Shown here: positions 57,327 to 64,000 of the stretch, piece after piece | How the letters are laid out: each line of letters starts with the position of its first letter | How positions within the stretch are numbered: the first letter of the stretch is position 1 | Assembly: GCF_900996235.1 (NCBI RefSeq) | Contig: NZ_CAAJGM010000044.1 | Coordinates: forward strand, 62,001 to 126,000 | Length of the DNA stretch: 64,000 nt | Source: Paraburkholderia sp. BCC1885 | GTDB lineage: Bacteria > Pseudomonadota > Gammaproteobacteria > Burkholderiales > Burkholderiaceae | Direction of reading: 5' to 3' | Notes under the pieces: generated by a model | What the model saw: the letters and a program-made list of their open reading frames with translations, nothing else | Database searches by the model: none | Told to the model about the DNA's origin: nothing | Position numbers and translations under genes: made by a program

Positions 57327-58067
57327 ATGAATCCACAGGTCCTTATCGTCGACGACGACCCGGTTGTGCGCGATCTGCTTTGCCGCTTTTTGCAATCGAA
57401 CGGGTACGACGCTTCCGTGCTCCACGACGGCACGCATCTGCAACGCCGCCTCGAACGAGAGCGGCCTTCGGTCGTGGTGCTCGACATCATGATGCCGAAC
57501 ACCGACGGCCTGCGCGCGCTCACCGCCTTGCGCGCGGCCGGCGACGACATTCCGGTGATCTTCGTGACGGCGCGCGGCACCGTGGCGGATCGCATCGTCG
57601 GTTTGTCGCTCGGCGCCGACGACTATCTGACCAAGCCGTTCGATCCACGCGAACTGCTGGCCCGCATCCAGACCGTGCTGCGCCGGCGCGGACCGTCGAC
57701 CACCAGTGCGCCCGAAGCCCGCAAGCCGTATCGATTCGGGCCGTTCGAACTCGACTTCGCCACCCGCACGCTGTCACGTGACCACACACGGCTCGCGCTG
57801 CGCGACAGCGAATTCGCGCTGCTGAAAATCTTCGTCAACAATCCGTACAAGGTGCTTTCGCGCGTGCTGATTCACGATCTGGTGCACCGCGACAACCTCG
57901 CCTTTCGCGACCGCAGTCTCGATGTGCCGATCTGGCGCCTGCGCCGCGTGATCGAAGACGATCCGTCCAATCCGTGCTACGTCCAGACCGTGCGCGGCAA
58001 GGGTTATGTGTTCGTGCCGGACGCCGACGGCACGCCGTTCTCGATCGAGGGCTCGGCAGACTCATGA
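57327..58067 (+). CDS. OmpR-family response regulator with adjacent kinase
   Basis: 246 aa: receiver with DDD, phospho-acceptor D53 (VVLDIMMP) and YLTKPFDP; OmpR/PhoB-type winged helix (DRSLDVPIWRLRRVIEDDP, VRGKGYVF). Its stop overlaps the kinase start (ATGA). Closely similar to the orphan regulator at 54223. Target genes unknown; the divergent envelope operon is a natural candidate. Confidence 0.95.
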   Translation: MNPQVLIVDDDPVVRDLLCRFLQSNGYDASVLHDGTHLQRRLERERPSVVVLDIMMPNTDGLRALTALRAAGDDIPVIFVTARGTVADRIVGLSLGADDYLTKPFDPRELLARIQTVLRRRGPSTTSAPEARKPYRFGPFELDFATRTLSRDHTRLALRDSEFALLKIFVNNPYKVLSRVLIHDLVHRDNLAFRDRSLDVPIWRLRRVIEDDPSNPCYVQTVRGKGYVFVPDADGTPFSIEGSADS

Positions 58068-59404
58068 GAAACCCGTTGAACACGCTATTCGGCAGAATGG
58101 CGTTGCTCTCGACGGCAGTATTGTTGGCAATTCAGGCCGGCTGGTTCGTGCTGGTCGTCATGCAGCCGCCTCATCATGAGGTCGACGGCTTCGCGCGCGG
58201 CATCCTGCTGATGCTGCAGGCCGCCAATGGCGAACCGGTGCAAGGCGCGGATCTCGCGCCCGCGATGCGCGTGCATCTGGTGCCGACCTGGAACATGCCT
58301 TCCACGATTCATCTTCATACGCCTGGCGAACGGCAGTTCGTCGAACTCAGCCAGCATCTGCGCGAACGCCTGCCACGAGGCACGCAGATCGAAGTCGACG
58401 ATGCGCGGCCGCCGCGCCTGTGGATCCGCTATCCGGGCAAATCGACGTGGGTGGTGGTGCCGGTGGATATCCCGCCGCGGCCGCGCTTCATCATCGAAAC
58501 GGTGTCGATGCTGGTGGCGGCGCTGATTCTCTCGCTACTGGCGGTGTGGCAGATGCAGCGGCCGCTGTCGCGCGTGGCGCTTGCCGCGCGCGCGTTCGGC
58601 GCGGGCGGGCGGCCCGAGCCCGTCAACGTCCAGGGACCGCGCGAGCTGCGCGACCTGATCGGCTCGTTCAACGACATGATGCGGCGCCTGAATGAAGCCG
58701 GCGACGACCAGGCGGTGATGCTGGCCGGCGTCGCGCACGATCTGAAGGCGCCGCTTACGCGGCTCAAGCTGCGCGCGAGCGTGCTGGTGGCGGAAAACGA
58801 ACGCGCCGGCCTGATTCGCGATGTCGATTCGCTTACCAATATCGTCCAGCAGTTTCTGGAATTCGCCGGCCAGTCCGCCGATGCCGGACCGCCAGTCGAA
58901 GTGGACGCGTTCCTGCGCGAACAGTTTTCCGACGCCGCCGTCTCCGATACCGCCGAGCCCGACGACCTCGCCGAGCCCGGTGACCCTGCGGACATAGCCG
59001 AGGCCGACCTTCCCTCTGCCCCGCTCTTCAGCCTCGATCTGCGCGCGGGTCCGCACTTCGCGCTGCCGCGCACGCTGCTCGACCGGCTGGTGACGAACCT
59101 CGTGGACAACGCGCTCGAACACGGCGCGCCACCCGTCGAAATTACGACGGCGCGCGACGACCGCCATTGGATCGTGAGCGTGCGCGATCACGGCCCCGGC
59201 ATTCCCGACGACCGGATCGCCGCCGCCATGAAACCGTTCGTGCGGCTCGATGCCGCGCGCGGCGGCGAAGGCCATTGCGGCCTCGGACTGGCGATCGTGG
59301 CAAGGCTCGCGCTCGATCGCGGCGGGCGCTGCGATGTGTATAACCATGCCGCAGGCGGCTTATGCGTGCGTATCGCCTTATCCATCGCATCGCAGAGCGC
59401 GTGA
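58064..59404 (+). CDS. Sensor histidine kinase (EnvZ-like)
   Basis: 446 aa. Two membrane helices (about 11-33 and 145-163) flank a ~110-residue periplasmic sensor; HAMP (164-215); DHp with H225 (AGVAHDLKAPLTRLKLR); ATPase domain with NLVDNALEHG, DHGPGIPDD and GLGLAI. Between DHp and ATPase domain there is an unusual acidic stretch of ~30 residues rich in Asp, Glu, Pro and Ala. Partner of the upstream regulator. Confidence 0.95.
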   Translation: MRNPLNTLFGRMALLSTAVLLAIQAGWFVLVVMQPPHHEVDGFARGILLMLQAANGEPVQGADLAPAMRVHLVPTWNMPSTIHLHTPGERQFVELSQHLRERLPRGTQIEVDDARPPRLWIRYPGKSTWVVVPVDIPPRPRFIIETVSMLVAALILSLLAVWQMQRPLSRVALAARAFGAGGRPEPVNVQGPRELRDLIGSFNDMMRRLNEAGDDQAVMLAGVAHDLKAPLTRLKLRASVLVAENERAGLIRDVDSLTNIVQQFLEFAGQSADAGPPVEVDAFLREQFSDAAVSDTAEPDDLAEPGDPADIAEADLPSAPLFSLDLRAGPHFALPRTLLDRLVTNLVDNALEHGAPPVEITTARDDRHWIVSVRDHGPGIPDDRIAAAMKPFVRLDAARGGEGHCGLGLAIVARLALDRGGRCDVYNHAAGGLCVRIALSIASQSA

Positions 59405-59510
59405 CGCATGCTGCAGGCATCGCCGCTGCACTTACATGCCCTTACCGGGCGGCCTGATCGAGCTGCCGCGCACGTATAGTCTGCGCGGGCTTCCTCGATG
59501 GCCCCCTGTT

Positions 59511-59547
59511 CGGTCCGCCCTGCTGTTGCCCGGGCGGGCCGCTTTTT
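59511..59547 (+). terminator. Rho-independent terminator after the histidine kinase
   Basis: CGGTCCGCCC and GGGCGGGCCG form a near-perfect 10-base stem, followed by CTTTTT. It lies about 107 bases after the kinase stop and ends the two-component operon, close to the convergent phosphatase-like gene. Confidence 0.7.
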
Positions 59548-59559
59548 CCCCTGTTTTAT

Positions 59560-60504
59560 CTAGACGAGCAGACGGTCGCGCAATGCATCGACGCTCGCCT
59601 GAGTCATGCCGAGCCCGGTCGTCAGATAGGCCGACATGGTTCCGTAGCTCGCCTGCACCTGATCGAAACCCGCCTGGAGAAAGCTGTCCTGCACGCTAAA
59701 AAACGGCGCGTCCAGCATGGCCGCCGCGTCGCCGTTTTCCGCTTGGACCGCCGCGACCTTTGCGTTGATCGAGGCCGCCGAATAGGTGTTCGTCAGCAGA
59801 TAGTCCTGCATGATGATGTCGAGCGGGACATTCGCCATGCTGAGCAGGAGCGCGGCAACCCAGCCGGTGCGGTCCTTGCCCGCAGCGGAATGGATGAGCT
59901 GCACGCCCGGCGTGGCCGCCAGTTGCGAAAGCAGCGCGCCGTAAGCCGCCCGCTGCGTCGCGCCGGTCACGTATGCGCGCTCGGCGCTTTCCATCATCGC
60001 CGTGGCGCTGCTCGACATCTGAACGGGCGGCACGGTCTGGTCATCGTCGCCGGTGACGTTGATGCTGTGATAGGCCGCGCCCGTCGGCATCACGTCCGCG
60101 ACGCGAGCGATTTCGCCCGGCGTGCGCAGATCGTAGACGGTGGCGATGTTAAGCGTGTCGATGACCGCCTTATCCGCCGCGCTCAAGGTTAACGTATTCG
60201 AGCGGTAAAACACGCCGCGCCGGACCTGCCGGCCATCGACGGTCTGATAGCCGCCGCCGGCCCCGGCGATATCGCGGAAATTGTCCACCGAAGCCAGTCG
60301 CGGCGTATCCGGCAAATCCGCCGACGAGCCCCCGCCGCCGCACGCCGAAAGCAGCGCGCTGCCGAACCCCGACATCAGCAACGCGCTCGCCGAGCTTCTC
60401 AGGAAGGCACGACGCGACGAAAGCTCACCGTCCGGTACAAACACCGCCGACCGCGCGTGGGCCGCGCGGGTCGCAGGCAAGCGAACTTTCGCAATGAAAT
60501 CCAT
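59560..60504 (-). CDS. Tyrosine-phosphatase-like Tat lipoprotein lacking the catalytic Cys
   Basis: 314 aa from the ATG at 60504. N-terminal twin-arginine motif SSRRAFLR (29-36), hydrophobic stretch and lipobox LSAC (C55), then a Y_phosphatase3 domain: NFRDIAG, GVFYRSNTL, VYDLRTPGEI and the P-loop HSAAGKDRTG. The P-loop Cys of the family is S206 here (codon TCC at 59887-59889), so normal Cys-based catalysis should be lost. It may bind phosphorylated ligands, or use another mechanism. Usual homologues are intact phosphatases. The gap 60505-60799 carries only the gltD terminator. Confidence 0.88.
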   Translation of the reverse strand: MDFIAKVRLPATRAAHARSAVFVPDGELSSRRAFLRSSASALLMSGFGSALLSACGGGGSSADLPDTPRLASVDNFRDIAGAGGGYQTVDGRQVRRGVFYRSNTLTLSAADKAVIDTLNIATVYDLRTPGEIARVADVMPTGAAYHSINVTGDDDQTVPPVQMSSSATAMMESAERAYVTGATQRAAYGALLSQLAATPGVQLIHSAAGKDRTGWVAALLLSMANVPLDIIMQDYLLTNTYSAASINAKVAAVQAENGDAAAMLDAPFFSVQDSFLQAGFDQVQASYGTMSAYLTTGLGMTQASVDALRDRLLV

Positions 60505-60703
60505 GGAGTGTATGGGTGAGGCGCGTATGCCGCCTGCGCGCGCTGAAAGGCCGACGGATGGCGCGAAAGAGACAGCGCCGCAGCCGAGTGTAGCGGGCAA
60601 AAGTATCCATTGCATTACAAAGTAGGCAACGGTAAGGGTTTGAAATTGATGCCAGATCGGGAGATCGAAGAAGGGCGCGGATGGGTGAGGCGTTTCGTTG
60701 ACG

Positions 60704-60740
60704 GTAAAAAAGCCGGGGCGCCCTTACGGATGCCCGGCTT
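60704..60740 (-). terminator. Rho-independent terminator after gltD
   Basis: On the minus strand, AGCCGGG and CCCGGCT pair around a 15-base loop, followed by TTTTTTA. It lies about 60 bases after the gltD stop and would end gltBD transcription. Confidence 0.75.
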
Positions 60741-60799
60741 CGATTACCGCTTTACCGCCTTCTCGTTTCCACCTTGCCCTGCAAACGGCTACCGAAGAC

Positions 60800-62269
60800 T
60801 CAACGCGGCAGTTCCGACTGTCCCATCAAAAACGCATCCACCGAACGCGCGCACTGACGGCCTTCGCGGATCGCCCACACCACCAGCGATTGACCACGAC
60901 GCATGTCGCCCGCCGTGAACACCTTGTCCACCGACGTGTAGTACGCCTTGTCGCCCTCAGTCGACGAACGCACGTTGCCGCGCGCGTCCTTATCCACGCC
61001 GAATGCTTCCAGCACCGGCGAGACCGGTTGCGTGAAGCCCATCGCCAGCAGCACGAGGTCGGCCTTCATTTCGAACTCGGAATCCGGCACTTCCTGCATC
61101 TTGCCGTCCTTCCATTCGACGCGCACCGCAACCAGCTTTTCGACCTTGCCGTTCTTGCCTTCGAGACGCTTGGTCGCCACCGCCCAGTCGCGCTCGCACC
61201 CTTCTTCGTGCGACGACGACGTGCGCAGCTTGATCGGCCAGTACGGCCACACCAGCGGCTTGTTCTCTTCTTCCGGCGGTTGCGGCAGCAATTCGAACTG
61301 CGTCACGCTCTTCGCGCCGTGGCGGTTGGACGTGCCCACGCAATCGGAACCCGTATCGCCGCCGCCGATCACCACGACGTGCTTGCCCTTCGCCAGCAGC
61401 TGCGAGGCGAGCTTGTCGCCCGCGTTGACCTTGTTCTGCTGCGGCAGGAATTCCATCGCGTAGTAGATGCCTTCCAGCTCGCGGCCCGGCACCGGCAAGT
61501 CGCGCGGCGTTTCCGAGCCGCCCGACAGCACCACGGCGTCGAACTGCTCTTTCAGTTCGGCCGGCGTGATGGTTTCCTTCGCCGTGTTGCCGATGTATCC
61601 CGGCAGCGAGTCCGCCTTGCCGATGAACACATTGGCGCGGAACGTGACGCCTTCGGCTTCCATCTGACGCATGCGGCGATCGATCAGCCACTTTTCCAGC
61701 TTGAAATCGGGGATGCCATAACGCAGCAGGCCGCCAATGCGGTCGTTCTTTTCGAACACGGTGACATCGTGCCCCGCGCGCGCGAGTTGCTGCGCGACGG
61801 CGAGTCCGGCGGGGCCGGATCCGACCACCGCGACCTTCTTGCCCGTTTTGTGCTTCGCCGGCTGCGGCGCGACCCAGCCTTCGGCCCACGCCTTGTCGAT
61901 GATCGCGTGCTCAATCGACTTGATGCCAACGGCGTCGTCATTGATACCGAGCGTGCACGCCGCTTCGCACGGCGCCGGGCAGATGCGGCCGGTGAACTCC
62001 GGGAAGTTGTTGGTGGAATGCAGCACTTCGATCGCGGTCTTCCAGTCCTGATGGAACACCAGGTCGTTGAAGTCCGGGATGATGTTGTTCACCGGGCAGC
62101 CGTTATTGCAGAACGGGATGCCGCAGTCCATGCAACGTGCGCCTTGAATCTTCGCTTCGTCGTCGGACAATGCCGCGACGAATTCCTTGTAGTGCTTCAC
62201 ACGCGTGAGCGGAGCTTCGTACGTCTCGTGGCGACGTTCGAACTCGAGAAAACCGGTTGCCTTGCCCAT
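60800..62269 (-). CDS. gltD: Glutamate synthase small subunit
   Basis: 489 aa NADPH-dependent beta subunit. N-terminal cysteines for two [4Fe-4S] clusters (C46, C49, C54, C58 in [22 protein letters not shown]), FAD motif [19 protein letters not shown], and NADPH motif [11 protein letters not shown]. Works with GltB to make glutamate from glutamine and 2-oxoglutarate. It follows gltB by 110 bases containing two hairpins. Confidence 0.97.
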   Translation of the reverse strand: MGKATGFLEFERRHETYEAPLTRVKHYKEFVAALSDDEAKIQGARCMDCGIPFCNNGCPVNNIIPDFNDLVFHQDWKTAIEVLHSTNNFPEFTGRICPAPCEAACTLGINDDAVGIKSIEHAIIDKAWAEGWVAPQPAKHKTGKKVAVVGSGPAGLAVAQQLARAGHDVTVFEKNDRIGGLLRYGIPDFKLEKWLIDRRMRQMEAEGVTFRANVFIGKADSLPGYIGNTAKETITPAELKEQFDAVVLSGGSETPRDLPVPGRELEGIYYAMEFLPQQNKVNAGDKLASQLLAKGKHVVVIGGGDTGSDCVGTSNRHGAKSVTQFELLPQPPEEENKPLVWPYWPIKLRTSSSHEEGCERDWAVATKRLEGKNGKVEKLVAVRVEWKDGKMQEVPDSEFEMKADLVLLAMGFTQPVSPVLEAFGVDKDARGNVRSSTEGDKAYYTSVDKVFTAGDMRRGQSLVVWAIREGRQCARSVDAFLMGQSELPR

Positions 62270-62307
62270 GTGGTTCTCTTATCTATCTATACAGGTGGGG
62301 AATCGGC

Positions 62308-62356
62308 GCCTGCCGCACACGAGGGCGGCAGGCACATCTAACAGGTTTTTAACCTG
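62308..62356. repeat. Two hairpins in the gltB-gltD gap
   Basis: A 9-base perfect stem GCCTGCCGC/GCGGCAGGC (62308-62316/62325-62333) and a 6-base stem CAGGTT/AACCTG (62342-62347/62351-62356) lie between the two genes. They may protect or attenuate the mRNA and adjust GltB to GltD ratio; no T-run follows. Confidence 0.45.
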
Positions 62357-62379
62357 ACGTTTGGGTCTGGCGCTGCGGG

Positions 62380-64000
62380 TTAAGCGGCGAGCACTTCCTT
62401 GTTCGCCTTCTTCGCCGCCATCTCGCCCAGCGCGCGCTTGTATTCCGTCGGGAACACCTTGACGAACTGACGGCGCGACGCGTCCCAGTTTTCGAGCAGC
62501 GCCTTCGCGCGCGGCGAACCGGTGAACTGGAAGTGACGTTCGATCAGCCCCTTGAGCAGCACTTCGTCGGTTTCGTTCGCGTGCCACAGACCCTTGTCGA
62601 CCGTGCGTTCCTGTTCGGCCTGTTGCAGCACCGGATCGAGCGCGACCATCGACTTGTTGCACTTGCCGGCAAACGTGTTGTCCGGATCGAACACATACGC
62701 GATGCCGCCCGACATGCCGGCCGCGAAGTTACGCCCCGTCTCGCCGAGCACCACCACCGTGCCGCCCGTCATGTATTCGCAACCGTGGTCACCGGTACCT
62801 TCCACCACTGCGGTCGCGCCCGAGTTACGCACGCAGAAGCGCTCGCCGGCCACACCGCGGAAGAATGCTTCGCCTTCGATCGCGCCGTACATCACCGTAT
62901 TGCCGCAGATGATGTTTTCTTCCGACTTGCCGCGGAAATCGTTAGTCGGACGAATGATGATGCGTCCACCCGACAGGCCCTTGCCGACATAGTCGTTGCC
63001 GTCGCCGACCAGGTCCAGCGTCACGCCGCGGGCGAGAAACGCGCCGAAACTCTGGCCCGCCGTCCCCTTCAACTGGATATGCACCGTATCGTCGGGCAGG
63101 CCGTCGTGGCCGTACTTCTTCGCGATCGTGCCGGACAACATGGCGCCGACCGTGCGGTTGACGTTGCGCACCGGCTGGATGAACGAGACGTGCTCGCCCT
63201 TCTCGATGGCCGCCTTTGCCTTCTCGATCAGGGTGTGATCGAGTGCCTTGTCGAGGCCATGGTCCTGCACGTCGACGTGCTTGCGCGCCACTTCCGCCGG
63301 CACCGACGGCTGGTAGAACACGCGCGAGAAGTCCAGCCCCTTCGCCTTCCAGTGTTCGACGCCCTTCTTCGTGTCGAGCAGTTCGGCATGGCCGACCAGG
63401 TCGTCGAACTTGCGAATACCCAGTTGCGCCATGATTTCGCGCACCTCTTCCGCAACGAAGAAGAAGAAGTTGACGACGTGTTCCGGCTGGCCCTTGAACT
63501 TCGCGCGCAGCACCGGATCTTGCGTGGCCACGCCCACCGGGCAGGTATTCAGATGGCACTTGCGCATCATGATGCAGCCCTGGACCACGAGCGGCGCCGT
63601 CGCAAAGCCAAATTCATCCGCGCCGAGCAGCGCGCCGATCACGACATCGCGGCCGGTCTTCATCTGACCGTCCGCCTGCACGCGGATACGGCCGCGCAGC
63701 TGGTTCAGCACCAGGGTCTGCTGCGTTTCGGCGAGACCGAGCTCCCACGGCGTGCCGGCGTGCTTGAGCGACGACAGCGGCGAAGCGCCCGTACCGCCAT
63801 CATGGCCCGCGATCACGACGTGATCGGCCTTGGCCTTGGCGACACCCGCAGCCACCGTGCCGACGCCCGATTCCGAGACGAGCTTGACCGAAATGCTGGA
63901 AGACGAGTTGACGTTCTTCAGGTCGTGGATCAGTTGCGCCAGATCTTCGATCGAATAGATGTCGTGGTGCGGCGGCGGCGAGATCAGCCCGACGCCCGGC
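62380..64000 (-). CDS. gltB: Glutamate synthase large subunit (partial, 5-prime part outside window)
   Basis: C-terminal 540 codons; the frame is open to the window edge. It covers the end of the synthase domain ([40 protein letters not shown] with 3Fe-4S cysteines) and the C-terminal beta-helix domain ([44 protein letters not shown]). Partner of gltD. The glutaminase domain lies outside. Confidence 0.97.
   Translation of the reverse strand, partial: PGVGLISPPPHHDIYSIEDLAQLIHDLKNVNSSSSISVKLVSESGVGTVAAGVAKAKADHVVIAGHDGGTGASPLSSLKHAGTPWELGLAETQQTLVLNQLRGRIRVQADGQMKTGRDVVIGALLGADEFGFATAPLVVQGCIMMRKCHLNTCPVGVATQDPVLRAKFKGQPEHVVNFFFFVAEEVREIMAQLGIRKFDDLVGHAELLDTKKGVEHWKAKGLDFSRVFYQPSVPAEVARKHVDVQDHGLDKALDHTLIEKAKAAIEKGEHVSFIQPVRNVNRTVGAMLSGTIAKKYGHDGLPDDTVHIQLKGTAGQSFGAFLARGVTLDLVGDGNDYVGKGLSGGRIIIRPTNDFRGKSEENIICGNTVMYGAIEGEAFFRGVAGERFCVRNSGATAVVEGTGDHGCEYMTGGTVVVLGETGRNFAAGMSGGIAYVFDPDNTFAGKCNKSMVALDPVLQQAEQERTVDKGLWHANETDEVLLKGLIERHFQFTGSPRAKALLENWDASRRQFVKVFPTEYKRALGEMAAKKANKEVLAA

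Noticed and set aside
60698..62341. Plus-strand ORF of 547 codons opposite gltD
   Set aside because: Shadow frame of gltD; begins inside a terminator and has no family features.

Overview
The window looks like a chromosome segment of a high-GC betaproteobacterium of the Burkholderiaceae, most likely Paraburkholderia or a close relative. This is inferred from the gene order mla, murA, hisGDCBHAFIE, HIT, tatABC, HtrA protease, NIF3, petABC, sspAB, from the TPP-controlled thiOSGE operon with a long two-part ThiE, and from codon usage. No rRNA, intact tRNA or CRISPR array was seen.

Accessory part (1 to about 22.7 kb). A nitrate/sulfonate/taurine-type ABC importer, an IclR regulator and a porin lead into a long plus-strand catabolic operon (5806-17857). 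That operon encodes a Rieske ferredoxin, a small helix-turn-helix protein, a Rieske oxygenase alpha subunit without a beta subunit, two SDR proteins, a cupin, an alpha/beta hydrolase, a second closely similar IclR regulator, a ThDP enzyme, an aspartate-dehydrogenase-like protein, an aldehyde dehydrogenase, a two-domain extradiol-type (VOC) dioxygenase and a ferredoxin reductase. The set reads as ring hydroxylation, diol dehydrogenation, meta cleavage and processing of the products; the substrate cannot be told from sequence. Similar inverted repeats of TGTTCC/GGAACA type precede the importer, the porin and the operon, with a weaker relative before the first IclR gene, so they may form one regulon. 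The operon is followed by the decayed start of an MFS transporter, cut off by the end of an IS3-type insertion sequence remnant. Beyond it lie a class II aldolase/LysR divergent pair and a second, stand-alone Rieske oxygenase with a third IclR regulator. A short TpsiC-arm-like sequence plus a plus-strand terminator with no plus-strand gene before it (22.68-22.75 kb) may mark an old island boundary.

Core part (22.9-47.1 kb). sspB, sspA, petC, petB, petA and a NIF3 gene run leftward; an HtrA-type protease is divergent from NIF3 by only 19 bases. From mlaF (47.1 kb) down to tatC (29.2 kb), all genes are on the minus strand with short gaps or ATGA overlaps: phospholipid trafficking (Mla), an ABC-2 exporter, a BolA protein, MurA, histidine synthesis, a small membrane protein, a HIT protein and the Tat translocase.

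Right part (47.2-64 kb). thiO-thiS-thiG-thiE lie behind a TPP riboswitch and a 27-codon leader ORF. Then come an SbmA/BacA-like ABC transporter, an unknown lipoprotein, two similar OmpR-type response regulators (one with its histidine kinase), a small envelope operon that includes a FlgH-like protein away from any flagellar genes, a Tat-exported tyrosine-phosphatase-like lipoprotein whose catalytic Cys is Ser, and gltD with the 3-prime part of gltB running off the window.
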